Positions 33,194 to 43,309 of a stretch of DNA of 64,000 bases are shown one piece after another; position 1 is the first letter of the stretch, and each line of letters opens with the position of its first letter. Below the pieces are notes generated by a model, which saw only the letters and a program-made list of their open reading frames with translations, did no database searches and was not told the origin of the DNA. The position numbers were made by a program, and so were the translations under genes. Source of the DNA: Pseudomonas siliginis (GTDB taxonomy: Bacteria; Pseudomonadota; Gammaproteobacteria; Pseudomonadales; Pseudomonadaceae); assembly GCF_019145195.1 (NCBI RefSeq), contig NZ_JAHSTW010000002.1, forward strand, positions 682,001 to 746,000, read 5' to 3'.

Positions 33194-34147
33194 ATGTCTG
33201 TGTTCACTCCCCTGGCTCGGTCCGAGCTGGAAACCTTTCTCGCCCCTTACGGGCTCGGCCGCCTGCTTGATTTCCAGGGGATCGCCGCCGGCAGCGAAAA
33301 CACCAATTTCTTCATCAGCCTGGAGCAGGGCGAGTTTGTCCTGACCCTGGTCGAACGCGGCCCGGTGCAGGAGATGCCGTTCTTCATCGACCTGCTCGAC
33401 GTGCTGCACGAAGCCGAACTGCCGGTGCCTTACGCCCTGCGCACCACCGACGGCGTGGCACTGCGTGAACTCAAAGGCAAACCGGCCCTGCTGCAACCGC
33501 GTCTGTCGGGCAAGCACATCAAGGTCGCCAACGCCCAGCATTGCGCCCAGGTCGGCGAATTGCAGGCGCATCTGCACCTGGCAACCCAGGGCGAGCGCAT
33601 GATCAAGCGCAAAACTGATCGCGGTCTGGACTGGATGCTGGAGGAGGGCACTGAATTCCTCTCGCACCTGAGCGATGAGCCGCGTGCCTTGCTGCAAAAG
33701 GCGCTGGATGAGATCACCGAGCGCAAAGACAAGATCCTTGCACTGCCTCGGGCGAACATTCACGCCGACCTGTTCCGCGACAACGCCATGTTCGAAGGCA
33801 CCCACCTGACCGGGCTTATCGACTTCTACAACGCCTGCTCGGGGCCGATGCTGTACGACGTGGCAATTGCCTTGAATGATTGGTGTTCTGACGAGGAGGG
33901 CGTGATCGATGGCCCGCGTGCGCGTGCGTTTCTCGGTGCCTATGCGGCGCTGCGCCCGTTCACGGCGGCGGAGGCTGAGCTCTGGCCAACGATGTTGCGT
34001 GTGGCCTGTGTGCGGTTCTGGCTGTCACGCTTGATCGCCGCCGAGCAGTTCGCCGGGCAGGATGTGTTGATTCACGATCCGCAAGAGTTCGAGCAGCGCC
34101 TGGCGCAGCGGCAGAAGGTCAATACACCGTTGCCCTTCGCCCTCTGA
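33194..34147 (+). CDS. thrB: Homoserine kinase, choline-kinase-like family
   Basis: 317-aa ThrB of the type found in Pseudomonas, which has the protein-kinase-like APH/choline kinase fold rather than the GHMP fold of E. coli ThrB. Signatures: GSENTNFFI near 34 (glycine-rich loop), the catalytic loop IHADLFRDNAMFEG near 194 and the metal-binding LIDFYNACSG near 214. It phosphorylates homoserine for threonine synthesis. The start at 33194 fits the homologues (MSVFTPLARSELETFLAPYGLG). It is not near thrC or hom in this window. Confidence 0.9.
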   Translation: MSVFTPLARSELETFLAPYGLGRLLDFQGIAAGSENTNFFISLEQGEFVLTLVERGPVQEMPFFIDLLDVLHEAELPVPYALRTTDGVALRELKGKPALLQPRLSGKHIKVANAQHCAQVGELQAHLHLATQGERMIKRKTDRGLDWMLEEGTEFLSHLSDEPRALLQKALDEITERKDKILALPRANIHADLFRDNAMFEGTHLTGLIDFYNACSGPMLYDVAIALNDWCSDEEGVIDGPRARAFLGAYAALRPFTAAEAELWPTMLRVACVRFWLSRLIAAEQFAGQDVLIHDPQEFEQRLAQRQKVNTPLPFAL

Positions 34148-34173
34148 GTAGATTCGCCAAGCAAACATGAACC

Positions 34174-34263
34174 TGTGGGAGCGAGCCTGCTCGCGAAGGC
34201 GGCGGCCCGTTCAGCATTTTTGCTGACTGACCCACCGCTTTCGCGAGCAGGCTCGCTCCCACA
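34174..34263. repeat. REP pair (REPIN), GTGGGAGCGAGCC family
   Basis: Ninety-base inverted pair between thrB and the convergent znuA. Arms are identical in sequence type to 4969 and 14738; the spacer (GGCGGCGGCCCGTTCAGC then TTTTTGCTGACTGACC) is diverged from the others. Confidence 0.95.
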
Positions 34264-34275
34264 GGGTTTGTGTTG

Positions 34276-35196
34276 TTACAGGGATTCCAGGCATCCCGCC
34301 AAATCATTGCCCAACTTTTCCAGCACCTGCTCATAGCCCTGAGCCGTCGCCGGCGTATAACCACCCAACGCATCCAGTTCCGCCAGCTTCACCGGCAAAC
34401 CGGCCACCAGGGTTTCCGCAAGACGCGGACGCAATGGCGGCTCGCTGAATACACAGGTCTTGCCTACTTCCTGCAAACGCTTGCGCATCGCCGCGACATG
34501 CTGGGCGCCGGGCTGTACTTCAGCGGCCACCGCGAACACCCCGGCGTGCTTCAGGCCGTAAGCGTCTTCGAAATAATCAAAGGCCTCGTGAAAGACGAAG
34601 TACGGCTTGCCTTCGACATTGGCCAGACGCGTCTTCAAGCGCTGATCCAGCGCATCCAGACGTTCATCGAAGGCTTTGGCATTGCTCTGATAGCGCTGGG
34701 CATTGGCCGGGTCGGCGGCGCTGAGGTCGGCGGCCATTTTGTCGGCGATCACCCGCGCATTGAACGGTGACAGCCACAAATGTGCATCCAGCGAGCCGGG
34801 GCGATGATCGTGATCATGCTCGTCGGCTTCTTCGGCATGGGAATGGTTGTCCGCGCCGAAATGCCGCAGCTTGAGCCCCGGCAGATCCTGCACCGCAACG
34901 CTCGGCAGGCTGCGACCGCCGAGCACGCGCGGCAGGAAACCTTCCATGTCCGGGCCGATCCAGTAGAGCAGATCGACCGACTGCACCTTCCGTACGTCGG
35001 ACGGGCGCAGGGCGTAATTGTGCGGCGAGGCACCCGGTGGCAGCAGCACCTCGGGAATCGCCACGCCGTCCTGCACGGCAGCGGCAATCAGCTGCAACGG
35101 TTTGATACTGGTGAGCACTTTGACCTCGGCCTGGGCCGCACCGATCAGCAGAAAACTGGCAACAAAAGCCACAAAAACAGAAAAAAGTCGGGACAC
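34276..35196 (-). CDS. znuA: Zinc ABC transporter, periplasmic binding protein ZnuA
   Basis: 306-aa (from GTG 35196) or 309-aa (from GTG 35205) protein; the shorter start gives a cleaner signal peptide, MSRLFSVFVAFVASFLLIGAAQA. Cluster A-1 binding-protein fold with zinc ligands in PPGASPHNYALRPSD near 55 and HEAFDYFEDAYG near 200, and an acidic His-rich loop (FGADNHSHAEEADEHDHDH near 110-130) that scavenges zinc. It passes Zn2+ to ZnuB/ZnuC. Divergent from zur; the intergenic region holds a candidate Zur site. Confidence 0.93.
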   Translation of the reverse strand: MSRLFSVFVAFVASFLLIGAAQAEVKVLTSIKPLQLIAAAVQDGVAIPEVLLPPGASPHNYALRPSDVRKVQSVDLLYWIGPDMEGFLPRVLGGRSLPSVAVQDLPGLKLRHFGADNHSHAEEADEHDHDHRPGSLDAHLWLSPFNARVIADKMAADLSAADPANAQRYQSNAKAFDERLDALDQRLKTRLANVEGKPYFVFHEAFDYFEDAYGLKHAGVFAVAAEVQPGAQHVAAMRKRLQEVGKTCVFSEPPLRPRLAETLVAGLPVKLAELDALGGYTPATAQGYEQVLEKLGNDLAGCLESL

Positions 35197-35223
35197 GATG
35201 ACCACTCAAGGAAGCGAGAACGG

Positions 35224-35236
35224 GTAACATAATAAC
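35224..35236. promoter_or_regulatory. Candidate Zur operator between znuA and zur
   Basis: GTAAC-ATA-ATAAC matches a GTTATnnnATAAC-type Zur/Fur-like box with 8 of 10 half-site positions and lies in the 66-bp region between the divergent znuA and zur starts. Such a site would repress both transcripts when zinc is plentiful. Confidence 0.45.
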
Positions 35237-35262
35237 GTCTCCAGCAAATCTCGTCGCCGCTC

Positions 35263-35745
35263 ATGCCTATTACACCGATTGCCAGCCGTCCCCACGACCA
35301 CTCCCATTGCGTGCACAGCGCTCTGTCCGAGGCCGATACCTTGTGCGCGCAGAAAGGTTTGCGTCTGACTGCCCTGCGCCGCCGCGTGCTGGAACTGGTC
35401 TGGCAGAGCCACAAGCCGCTGGGTGCCTACGACATCCTTGCGGTGCTCAGCGAGCAGGACGGCCGCCGCGCCGCGCCGCCTACGGTGTACCGCGCCCTGG
35501 ATTTCCTGCTGGAAAACGGCCTGGTCCATCGCATCTCGTCGCTCAACGCCTTCGTTGGCTGCGTGCATCCTGAACACGCGCATCAGGGCCAGTTCCTGAT
35601 CTGCCGCGAGTGCCACGCCGCCATCGAACTTGAGCAAAAAGTGATCAGCGACGCGATCATCAGCAGCGCCAAAGACGTGGGTTTCATCGTCGAAGCGCAG
35701 ACGGTCGAAGTGGTTGGTCTGTGCGCCGGTTGCCAGGGGGCCTGA
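35263..35745 (+). CDS. zur: Zinc uptake regulator Zur (Fur family)
   Basis: 160-aa Fur-family repressor. Winged helix around 20-85 ([27 protein letters not shown] and [20 protein letters not shown]). Structural zinc is held by two CxxC pairs, CRECH near 106 and CAGC near 155, and regulatory metal by the His cluster [10 protein letters not shown] near 92. The N-terminus [11 protein letters not shown] is His-rich. First gene of zur-znuC-znuB, with the stop overlapping the znuC start by 1 nt. In P. aeruginosa it was called Np20. Confidence 0.94.
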   Translation: MPITPIASRPHDHSHCVHSALSEADTLCAQKGLRLTALRRRVLELVWQSHKPLGAYDILAVLSEQDGRRAAPPTVYRALDFLLENGLVHRISSLNAFVGCVHPEHAHQGQFLICRECHAAIELEQKVISDAIISSAKDVGFIVEAQTVEVVGLCAGCQGA

Positions 35746-36530
35746 TGAGCAACGCGCTGATCCGTCTGGAGCAGGTCGCCGTCACGTTTGCCGGGCAGAC
35801 CGTGCTGGACAACATCGAGCTGAGCGTCGAACCGGGGCAGATCGTCACCCTGATCGGCCCCAATGGCGCCGGCAAGACCACGCTGGTACGTGCCGTGCTC
35901 GGGCTGTTGAAGCCAAACAGCGGCAGCGTCTGGCGCAAACCGAAACTGCGCGTCGGCTACATGCCGCAGAAGCTGCATGTCGACCCGACCCTGCCGCTGT
36001 CAGTGCTGCGCTTCTTGCGCCTGGTGCCTGGCGTCGATCGTTCGCGTGCCTTGGCCGCGTTGAAGGAAGTCGGCGCCGAACACGTGATCGACAGCCCGGT
36101 GCAGAGCGTTTCCGGCGGCGAAATGCAGCGCGTGCTGCTGGCTCGGGCACTGCTGCGTGAGCCAGAGCTGCTGGTGCTCGACGAGCCGGTGCAGGGCGTC
36201 GACGTGGCCGGGCAGGCCGAGCTGTACAGCTTGATCACCCGTCTGCGCGACCGCCACGGTTGCGGCGTGCTGATGGTGTCCCACGATTTGCATCTGGTGA
36301 TGAGCACCACCGATCAGGTGGTCTGTCTCAACCGCCACGTCTGCTGCTCCGGGCACCCCGAGCAGGTCAGCGGCGATCCGGCATTCGTCGAGTTGTTCGG
36401 CAAGAACGCGCCGAGTCTGGCGATCTATCACCACCATCACGACCACGCCCACGACCTGCACGGTTCGGTGGTCAAAGGCCCGCTCGGCGGGCAGCCTCAT
36501 GTTCATGGAGACGGCTGCAAGCATGGCTGA
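35745..36530 (+). CDS. znuC: Zinc ABC transporter ATPase ZnuC
   Basis: 261-aa ATPase starting at the ATG of TGATG at 35745. Walker [13 protein letters not shown] near 38, signature [15 protein letters not shown] near 120, Walker [13 protein letters not shown] near 142 and the switch His in MVSHDLHLV near 180. The last 35 residues, after the ABC core, are very rich in His ([13 protein letters not shown] then [12 protein letters not shown]), a feature of ZnuC that may sense or buffer zinc. It pairs with ZnuB, whose start lies 8 nt inside this gene. Confidence 0.94.
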   Translation: MSNALIRLEQVAVTFAGQTVLDNIELSVEPGQIVTLIGPNGAGKTTLVRAVLGLLKPNSGSVWRKPKLRVGYMPQKLHVDPTLPLSVLRFLRLVPGVDRSRALAALKEVGAEHVIDSPVQSVSGGEMQRVLLARALLREPELLVLDEPVQGVDVAGQAELYSLITRLRDRHGCGVLMVSHDLHLVMSTTDQVVCLNRHVCCSGHPEQVSGDPAFVELFGKNAPSLAIYHHHHDHAHDLHGSVVKGPLGGQPHVHGDGCKHG

Positions 36531-37311
36531 TTTTCTTTTGTATGCCCTGCTTGCAGGTCTGGCCCTGGCGCTGGTGGCCGGGCCGCTCGGCTCGTTTGTG
36601 GTGTGGCGGCGCATGGCCTATTTCGGCGATACCCTGTCCCACGCTGCGTTGCTCGGCGTGGCACTGGGCTTTTTGCTGGACGTCAGCCCGACCGTGGCGG
36701 TGACGGTCGGTTGCCTGCTGCTGGCGGTGCTCTTGGTGACGCTGCAACAGCGTCAGCCACTGGCATCCGACACGCTGTTGGGAATTCTTGCGCCAAGCAC
36801 GCTCTCTCTCGGCCTGGTGGTACTAAGCTTCATGCATGAAGTGCGGATCGACCTGATGGCCTATCTGTTCGGCGACTTGCTGGCAATCAGTCCGAGCGAC
36901 CTGGCGTGGATTCTCGGTGGCACCGCGGCGGTGCTGGTGTTGCTGGTGACGCTGTGGCGGCCGCTGCTGGCGGTCACCGTGCACGAAGAACTGGCGCGGG
37001 TCGAAGGCTTGCCGGTGGCCGGTTTGCGCTTGGCGCTGATGCTGTTGATCGCGGTGGTGATCGCCGTGGCGATGAAAATCGTCGGCGTGCTGCTGATCAC
37101 TTCGCTGCTGATCATCCCGGCGGCTGCGGCACAGCGTCACGCCCGTTCGCCGGAGCAGATGGCGCTGGGGGCGAGCCTGCTGGGCATGCTCGCGGTGTGC
37201 GGCGGGCTGGCGTTGTCGTGGTTCAAGGACACCCCGGCGGGGCCGTCTATCGTGGTGACGGCAGCCGCGCTGTTTCTGTTGAGTTTTGTTCTGCCCCGTC
37301 GTGGGGTGTAG
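36523..37311 (+). CDS. znuB: Zinc ABC transporter permease ZnuB
   Basis: 262-aa permease of the metal ABC-3 family with eight to nine hydrophobic helices ([24 protein letters not shown] first). The conserved cytoplasmic loop reads [24 protein letters not shown] near 28-50. ATG 36523 was chosen because it starts the first helix; a longer frame from 36499 adds only polar residues inside znuC. It ends the zur-znuCB operon. Confidence 0.93.
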   Translation: MADFLLYALLAGLALALVAGPLGSFVVWRRMAYFGDTLSHAALLGVALGFLLDVSPTVAVTVGCLLLAVLLVTLQQRQPLASDTLLGILAPSTLSLGLVVLSFMHEVRIDLMAYLFGDLLAISPSDLAWILGGTAAVLVLLVTLWRPLLAVTVHEELARVEGLPVAGLRLALMLLIAVVIAVAMKIVGVLLITSLLIIPAAAAQRHARSPEQMALGASLLGMLAVCGGLALSWFKDTPAGPSIVVTAAALFLLSFVLPRRGV

Positions 37312-37348
37312 ACTTGGCCGCTTTTTGCGCAATTAGAGAGTCGCAGGA

Positions 37349-38062
37349 ATGAAGCCGTTCGCCTCCCGTTATCTGCTCCTTGTCGCATTTTCAGTGCTAC
37401 TGGGCGCCTGCCAAAGCACGCCGCCGGTGGCTGAAGTCCCGGACGCGCGGGCTACGGCCATCGCACAGCTGGAGCAAAGCCTGGCCAGCAGCGAACTGGC
37501 CACCGCCGAAGACCAGTTGGCCGCCTTGCAGGCCGCTACCCCCAACGATCAATCCCTTGAGCAGTACCAGCGGCAACTGGCCGAGGCGTATTTGCGCCGC
37601 AGCCAGATCGTCCTGCAGAAAGGCGATGTCAACGCTGCCGCCACCGCGCTCAGCCGCGCCCGTGCTCTGATGCCCAAGGCGCCAGCGCTGACCGGCGGCG
37701 TCAACGGCGCGATCACCGAAGCGCGCAAGGCCGAGCTGGAAAAGGCTGAGGCCGCACTGCTGGCAGCTGAAGCCAGGCCGAAAGCCAAGGTCATCGACCC
37801 GACCGCCGAGAGCACCACAGTTGCGTTGAACATCGGTGATATTCACAAGCTGCAACGACAACTCGATGCGATCGCCGCCGATGTGGTGAATTACGAATGC
37901 GCCGTCAGCATTCAGGCGCCGCGCACCGCGGATTATCCATGGCTGGCGACGTTGCTGAGCAAGCGAGTCAAGAAGCTAGATCCTGATTTTGATTTGCAAA
38001 TCGAGAAGCAGATCTTGCGCACAGTGCCGGCGCAGATGGTTTTAAGCCCGCGCAAGCCATAA
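37349..38062 (+). CDS. Lipoprotein with helical repeat region, unknown function
   Basis: 237-aa lipoprotein: signal MKPFASRYLLLVAFSVLLGAC with the lipobox LLGAC. The mature part is mostly helical and Ala/Leu/Gln-rich (AIAQLEQSLASSELATAEDQ and YLRRSQIVLQKGDVNAAATALSRAR resemble TPR-type helices), then a C-terminal domain with a pair of aromatic residues. No catalytic motif. It follows znuB by 37 nt in the same direction; it could be in the zinc operon or independent. P. aeruginosa PA5502 is the likely counterpart. Confidence 0.75.
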   Translation: MKPFASRYLLLVAFSVLLGACQSTPPVAEVPDARATAIAQLEQSLASSELATAEDQLAALQAATPNDQSLEQYQRQLAEAYLRRSQIVLQKGDVNAAATALSRARALMPKAPALTGGVNGAITEARKAELEKAEAALLAAEARPKAKVIDPTAESTTVALNIGDIHKLQRQLDAIAADVVNYECAVSIQAPRTADYPWLATLLSKRVKKLDPDFDLQIEKQILRTVPAQMVLSPRKP

Positions 38063-38085
38063 AAAGCTTCGTCGGAACGCCGCCC

Positions 38086-38144
38086 GGAGCAGGCTCGCTC
38101 CCACAGGTGCAACAGCGTACCTGTGGGAGCGAGCCTGCTCGCGA
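38086..38144. repeat. REP pair in tail-to-tail orientation
   Basis: Two GTGGGAGCGAGCC arms placed in the opposite arrangement to the other pairs: GAGCAGGCTCGCTCCCACAGGT then ACCTGTGGGAGCGAGCCTGCTC, separated by a short GCAACAGCGT. The left arm is truncated at its outer end. It is in the 3' region of the lipoprotein gene and 26 nt before the katE stop. Confidence 0.85.
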
Positions 38145-38170
38145 AAGCGTCCTCTCAGCCAATAAAGATC

Positions 38171-40312
38171 TTAAGCCGGAATCGCCTTAGCCTTAGGCTC
38201 CCGCGCCCAGACCCGATGCTCGCCAATCGCGGCGAAGAACGGTTTGGTCAACGCACCCACATCCGCGCCCTGCAACAGCCCCGCATCCGCGTCGAGCTTC
38301 AGCAAGTCCTGCAACTGCTTGGCCTCGCCGTGCAGCGCGATCGCCTTCAGGTGCTTGTAGGCCTCCAGCAGATAATGCAGCGCTACGCCGTCGCCGCTCA
38401 ACGCGGTAATCGACGCCGCGCCACCCGGTACGAACACCGCATCGAACGCAATTGAAGGCATGCCTTCCATCGACGCATCCACCGGCAAAGCCTTGCCGTC
38501 AGCGGCTTTCACTGGAGCCGAGGTTGGGCCGAGCAGTTTCGCGTGGGCGCCTTCGGCTTCCAGCGCTTTCTTCATCGCATCGATGGCCGCAGCGTCAACG
38601 CCGTTGGCAGCAAGAATCGCCACCTTGCGCGTCTTGATGTTGCCCGGCAGCAGGTTGGCCTGGCTCAGCGCTGGCGATTGCTCCAGCGAAGTCTTGCGCA
38701 CTTCTACCGTGCCTTTGGCTGGCGCCGGCAAACCAAGGTTTTCCGCCACGCGTTTGGCCAGGGTCAGGTCGATATTGGCAAGGATCTCGTTCACTTCACG
38801 GGCACGAATGAACTCACGTTCGACCTTGCCCAGCTCGAAGCTGTAGGCAGCGATGATGTGCTCTTTCTCGTGGTCGCTCATGCTGTTGAAGAACAAGCGG
38901 GCCTGAGAGAAGTGATCGCTGAACGATTCGCTGCGCTGACGGATCTTCGCGGCGTCGATGCGCTCCGGGTAGCTCTCGAAACCACCGTCCTGTGCCGCCG
39001 GCGGGGTTTCTTTCGGCCAGCCGCCGTCGATCGAGTTTGGCTCGTACGAGGCACGACCCTTATCGATGGTGGTGCGGTGCTGTGCGTCACGCTGGCCGTT
39101 GTGGAACGGCGCCACCGGACGGTTGATCGGCAGCTCATGGAAGTTCGGCCCGCCGAGTCGGCTGATCTGCGTGTCGGTGTAGGAAAACAGCCGACCTTGC
39201 AGCAGCGGGTCATTGGAGAAGTCGATGCCTGGCACGATGTGGCCAGGGCAGAAGGCGACCTGCTCGGTTTCGGCGAAGAAGTTGTCCGGGTTGCGGTTCA
39301 GGGTCATTTTGCCCAGCGGCGTAATCGGGACGATTTCTTCGGGGATGATCTTGGTCGGGTCGAGAATGTCGAAATCAAAGTCGTGTTCGTTCTCTTCTTC
39401 GACGATCTGCACGCCCAGTTCCCACTCCGGGTAATCGCCCATCTCGATCGCTTCCCACAGGTCGCGGCGGTGGTAGTCGGTGTCCTTACCGGCGAGCTTC
39501 TGCGCCTCGTCCCACACCAGCGAGCAAGTGCCGGCGGTAGGGCGCCAGTGGAATTTGACGAAGCGTGATTTGCCCTCGGCGTTGATCAGGCGGAAGGTGT
39601 GTACGCCAAAGCCCTGCATGCTGCGCAGGCTTTTCGGGATCGCCCGGTCGGACATCGCCCAGATGACCATGTGCGCCGATTCCGGCACCAGCGAGACGAA
39701 GTCCCAGAACGTGTCGTGAGCCGAGCCGCCGGTGGGAATTTCGTTGTGCGGCTCGGGTTTCACCGCGTGGACGAAGTCCGGGAACTTGATCGCGTCCTGA
39801 ATGAAGAACACCGGCATGTTGTTGCCGACCAGGTCGAAGTTACCCTCGTCGGTAAAGAATTTCACCGCAAAGCCGCGCACGTCACGCACTGTATCGCCGG
39901 AACCTCGTGGCCCCTGCACCGTGGAAAAGCGCACGAACACTGGCGTCTTCTTGCCCGGATCCTGTAGGAAACCGGCCTTGGTCAGTGCTGCATGGTTCTC
40001 GTAGGTCTGAAAGAAACCGTGGGCGCCGGTACCGCGCGCATGGACGATGCGCTCTGGAATACGCTCATGGTCAAAATGCGTGATCTTTTCACGCATGATG
40101 AAGTCTTCCAGCAGCGACGGCCCGCGCGGCCCGGCTTTGAGGGTGTTCTGGTTGTCGGCGATCTTCACGCCCTGATTGGTGCGCAGTGCCTGACCGGTGG
40201 CGTCGGAACGGTATTCTTCCAGGCTGTCGAGCTTGGCGTTGGTGTTGGCGCGATCCGGGGTATCGGTCCCGGCCATTTCGCTTTTATCAGGTGCAGGCTT
40301 TTTGATGCTCAT
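38171..40312 (-). CDS. katE: Large-subunit catalase HPII
   Basis: 713-aa monofunctional heme catalase of the large type. The core shows the catalytic-His segment [13 protein letters not shown] near 85, [18 protein letters not shown] near 125, and the heme-ligand Tyr motif [14 protein letters not shown] near 415. The C-terminal extension (from about 580) is the DJ-1/GATase-like domain specific to large catalases. ATG 40312 with GAGGAG about 10 nt upstream; the frame stays open upstream. RpoS usually controls it. It is alone between the REP pair and metN. Confidence 0.95.
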   Translation of the reverse strand: MSIKKPAPDKSEMAGTDTPDRANTNAKLDSLEEYRSDATGQALRTNQGVKIADNQNTLKAGPRGPSLLEDFIMREKITHFDHERIPERIVHARGTGAHGFFQTYENHAALTKAGFLQDPGKKTPVFVRFSTVQGPRGSGDTVRDVRGFAVKFFTDEGNFDLVGNNMPVFFIQDAIKFPDFVHAVKPEPHNEIPTGGSAHDTFWDFVSLVPESAHMVIWAMSDRAIPKSLRSMQGFGVHTFRLINAEGKSRFVKFHWRPTAGTCSLVWDEAQKLAGKDTDYHRRDLWEAIEMGDYPEWELGVQIVEEENEHDFDFDILDPTKIIPEEIVPITPLGKMTLNRNPDNFFAETEQVAFCPGHIVPGIDFSNDPLLQGRLFSYTDTQISRLGGPNFHELPINRPVAPFHNGQRDAQHRTTIDKGRASYEPNSIDGGWPKETPPAAQDGGFESYPERIDAAKIRQRSESFSDHFSQARLFFNSMSDHEKEHIIAAYSFELGKVEREFIRAREVNEILANIDLTLAKRVAENLGLPAPAKGTVEVRKTSLEQSPALSQANLLPGNIKTRKVAILAANGVDAAAIDAMKKALEAEGAHAKLLGPTSAPVKAADGKALPVDASMEGMPSIAFDAVFVPGGAASITALSGDGVALHYLLEAYKHLKAIALHGEAKQLQDLLKLDADAGLLQGADVGALTKPFFAAIGEHRVWAREPKAKAIPA

Positions 40313-40576
40313 CAGACGTAAACTCCTCGTTTGGCCCCGGATGCCTTCCGCAGACCCTTGAGTGATTCCCGGGCACGGCACCCAGGGGTTTCAAGTCGCT
40401 TAACTAGTGACTGATGAGGCGCTCGGAGCGTTCCTTTTTTATGACCTTTGATCTTGTTATTGCCAAATCGAAGGTTAATTGCGAAATAAATGCTAAGAAC
40501 CTCTATACGGACAGGCTAAAATGCGCGCCCGGCTAACCGCTGATCCTTTTCCAACGCGCCCCACAAGGTTCGCTAC

Positions 40577-41584
40577 GTGATCGAGTTTCAAAACGTCCAC
40601 AAGACTTACCGCGTCGCCGGTAAGGATATTCCCGCGCTGCACCCGACCAGTCTCGCCATCGAGAACGGTCAGGTGTTCGGCCTGATTGGCCATTCCGGTG
40701 CGGGCAAAAGTACCCTGCTGCGTCTGATCAATCGCCTGGAAGATTCCAGTGGCGGCAAGATCATCGTCGACGGCGAAGAAGTCACCGCACTGGATGCCAA
40801 CGGCCTGCGCCGTTTCCGCCAGCAGGTCGGGATGATCTTCCAACACTTCAACCTGCTCGCCTCCAAGACTGTCGCCGATAACGTGGCCCTGCCGCTGACA
40901 TTGGCCGGTGAGCTTTCGAGCAGTGAAATCAATCAACGCGTGGCGGAGCTGCTGGCGCGGGTCGGTCTGTCCGACCACGCGAAAAAGTACCCGGCGCAAC
41001 TGTCCGGCGGTCAGAAGCAACGCGTCGGCATTGCCCGTGCGCTGGCGACCAAGCCGAAGATTCTGCTGTGCGACGAGGCCACCAGTGCCCTCGACCCGCA
41101 GACCACCGCATCGGTTCTGCAACTGCTGGCGGAAATCAATCGCGAACTGAAACTGACCATCGTCCTGATCACCCACGAAATGGACGTGATCCGGCGCGTC
41201 TGCGATCAGGTCGCGGTGATGGACGCCGGCGTGATCGTCGAGCAGGGTCCGGTGGCCGATGTGTTCCTGCATCCGCAGCACCCGACCACCAAGCGTTTCG
41301 TTCAGGAAAGTGAGCAGATCGACGAGAGCGAACAGCGTGACGATTTCGCCCACGTGCCGGGGCGTATCGTGCGTCTGACCTTCCAGGGCGAAGCGACCTA
41401 CGCGCCGTTGCTCGGCACCGTCGCCCGGGAAACCGGCGTCGACTACAGCATCCTCGCCGGTCGCATCGACCGCATCAAAGACATTCCGTACGGGCAACTG
41501 ACCCTCGCTGTCACCGGTGGCGACATGGAAGCGGCGTTTGCCCGCTTCACCGCCGCTGACGTTCACATGGAGGTGTTGCGCTAA
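40577..41584 (+). CDS. metN: D-methionine ABC transporter ATPase MetN
   Basis: 335-aa ATPase starting at GTG 40577. Walker [15 protein letters not shown] near 37, signature [15 protein letters not shown] near 140, Walker [14 protein letters not shown] near 160 and the His switch in LITHEMDVI. The C-terminal 90 residues form the NIL (MetN regulatory) domain that binds methionine and inhibits transport. The stop overlaps the metI start by 1 nt. Other binding partners are possible but the MetI/MetQ neighbours fix the role. Confidence 0.93.
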   Translation: MIEFQNVHKTYRVAGKDIPALHPTSLAIENGQVFGLIGHSGAGKSTLLRLINRLEDSSGGKIIVDGEEVTALDANGLRRFRQQVGMIFQHFNLLASKTVADNVALPLTLAGELSSSEINQRVAELLARVGLSDHAKKYPAQLSGGQKQRVGIARALATKPKILLCDEATSALDPQTTASVLQLLAEINRELKLTIVLITHEMDVIRRVCDQVAVMDAGVIVEQGPVADVFLHPQHPTTKRFVQESEQIDESEQRDDFAHVPGRIVRLTFQGEATYAPLLGTVARETGVDYSILAGRIDRIKDIPYGQLTLAVTGGDMEAAFARFTAADVHMEVLR

Positions 41585-42300
41585 TGGAAATGTTTGACGC
41601 TGCAATCAAGCAATACGACGCCGCGATAGAAGCCATCAAACTGTTCTTTCAGAACATCGACTGGCTTGAAATCGGCCTCGCCACCAACGACACCATGCTG
41701 ATGCTCGGCGGTTCGCTGCTGTTCACCGTGCTGCTCGGCCTGCCGCTGGGCGTGCTGCTGTTTCTCTGCAGCCCGCGTCAGTTGCTGGAGAACCGGGGTC
41801 TCTATGCAGTCCTGTCGGTTATGGTGAACATCTTGCGTTCGCTGCCGTTCATCATTCTGCTGATCGTGATGATCCCGTTCACCGTGCTGATCACCGGCAC
41901 CTCGCTGGGTGTGGCCGGGGCGATCCCGCCGCTGGTGGTGGGCGCCACGCCGTTCTTCGCGCGTCTGGTGGAAACCGCGCTGCGCGAAGTCGATCGCGGC
42001 ATCATCGAAGCGACCCAGTCGATGGGCGCGACCACGCGGCAGATCATCATGAACGCCCTGCTGCCGGAAGCCCGTCCGGGCATCTTCGCAGCGATTACGG
42101 TGACAGCGATTACACTGGTGTCCTACACGGCGATGGCCGGTGTGGTTGGCGCCGGTGGTCTGGGCGACCTGGCGATCCGTTTCGGCTACCAGCGTTTCCA
42201 GACCGACGTGATGATCGTCACCGTGGTGCTGCTGTTGATTCTGGTGCAAGTGCTGCAAATGGTTGGCGACCGCCTGGTCGTGCATTTCTCGCGCAAATAA
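41584..42300 (+). CDS. metI: Methionine ABC transporter permease MetI
   Basis: 238-aa permease with five to six hydrophobic helices and the EAA-type loop EVDRGIIEATQSMGATTRQIIMNALLPEARPGI near residue 140. The ATG overlaps the metN stop (TAATG). It forms the membrane dimer through which MetN drives methionine from MetQ. The next gene metQ starts after 64 nt. Confidence 0.92.
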   Translation: MEMFDAAIKQYDAAIEAIKLFFQNIDWLEIGLATNDTMLMLGGSLLFTVLLGLPLGVLLFLCSPRQLLENRGLYAVLSVMVNILRSLPFIILLIVMIPFTVLITGTSLGVAGAIPPLVVGATPFFARLVETALREVDRGIIEATQSMGATTRQIIMNALLPEARPGIFAAITVTAITLVSYTAMAGVVGAGGLGDLAIRFGYQRFQTDVMIVTVVLLLILVQVLQMVGDRLVVHFSRK

Positions 42301-42364
42301 GCGGTTTTTTAATCAAGAGGCGCGGGCCATTCGCTGGCGGGCGCCCTCACAAGGAGTTAGCTGA

Positions 42365-43135
42365 ATGAAAAAACTGATCGCTGCTTTCGCCGCTGTTGCG
42401 GCGTTTTCGGCCCACGCCGAGACCCTGACCGTTGCCGCCACTCCGGTGCCGCACGCGGAAATCCTTGAGTTCGTCAAACCGGCCCTGGCCAAGGAAGGCG
42501 TGGATCTGAAGGTCAAGGTCTTCACCGACTACATTCAGCCGAACGTACAGGTCGCGGAAAAACGCCTGGACGCCAACTTCTTCCAGCACCAGCCGTACCT
42601 CGATGAGTTCAACAAGGCCAAGGGCACTGATCTGGTCGCCGTGACCGGCGTGCACCTGGAGCCACTGGGCGCTTATTCGAGCAAGCTCAAGGATCTGAAA
42701 GACCTGCCCGGCGGTGCCAACGTGGTAATCCCGAACGACGCCACCAATGGCGGCCGTGCGCTGTTGCTGCTGGCCAAGGCTGGCGTGATCACTTTGAAGG
42801 ACCCGACCAACATTCTGTCGACCCTCAAAGACATCGAGCAAAACCCGAAAGACCTGAAGATCCGTGAACTGGAAGCCGCGACCATTCCGCGCGTGCTGAC
42901 CCAGGTCGATCTGGCGCTGATCAACACCAACTATGCGCTGGAAGCCAAGCTCGATCCGTCCAAGGATGCGCTGGTAATCGAAGGCAACGACTCGCCATAC
43001 GTGAACATCCTTGTGTCCCGCGCGGACAACAAGGACAGCGACGCGATGAAGAAACTGGCGGCTGCGCTGCACAGCCCGCAAGTGAAGCAGTTCATTACCG
43101 AGAAGTACAAAGGCGCGGTGTTGCCGGCGTTCTGA
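42365..43135 (+). CDS. metQ: Methionine-binding protein MetQ (NlpA family)
   Basis: 256-aa periplasmic binding protein of the NlpA/MetQ family: signal MKKLIAAFAAVAAFSAHA without a lipobox Cys, mature part begins ETLTVAATPVPHAEILEFVKP. Substrate-binding stretches FFQHQPYLDEF and PNDATNGGRALLLL are visible. Many MetQ proteins are lipoproteins; this one is soluble. It is followed by a strong terminator and ends the metNIQ operon. Confidence 0.92.
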   Translation: MKKLIAAFAAVAAFSAHAETLTVAATPVPHAEILEFVKPALAKEGVDLKVKVFTDYIQPNVQVAEKRLDANFFQHQPYLDEFNKAKGTDLVAVTGVHLEPLGAYSSKLKDLKDLPGGANVVIPNDATNGGRALLLLAKAGVITLKDPTNILSTLKDIEQNPKDLKIRELEAATIPRVLTQVDLALINTNYALEAKLDPSKDALVIEGNDSPYVNILVSRADNKDSDAMKKLAAALHSPQVKQFITEKYKGAVLPAF

Positions 43136-43152
43136 TTAAGGTTGCTGCAATG

Positions 43153-43185
43153 AAAAGGGGCGCATCTGATGCGCCCCTTTTTTTT
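43153..43185 (+). terminator. Strong intrinsic terminator after metQ
   Basis: AAAAGGGGCGCAT-CTG-ATGCGCCCCTTTT, a perfect 13-bp stem with a 3-nt loop and T-run, ends the metNIQ transcript 18 nt past the stop. Confidence 0.92.
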
Positions 43186-43202
43186 GCCTGGAATATGATC
43201 TG

Positions 43203-43292
43203 TGTGGGAGCGAGCCTGCTCGCGAATGCGGTGTGTCAGTCAAAACAGATGTTGAATGTGCTGGCCTCTTCGCGAGCAGGCTCGCTCCCACA
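43203..43292. repeat. REP pair (REPIN), GTGGGAGCGAGCC family
   Basis: Ninety-base inverted pair in the junction between the met and oxidase blocks. Its spacer, read in reverse complement, matches those at 14738 and 53149 (CACATTCAACATCT...), so this copy is inserted in the opposite orientation. Confidence 0.95.
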
Positions 43293-43309
43293 TTGGAATG
43301 GTGTTGATC

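Noticed and set aside
40479..40508. Possible promoter for metN (TTGCGA ... CTATAC)
   Set aside because: The spacing of 18 nt is acceptable but both hexamers are weak; such matches occur by chance in A/T-rich DNA.
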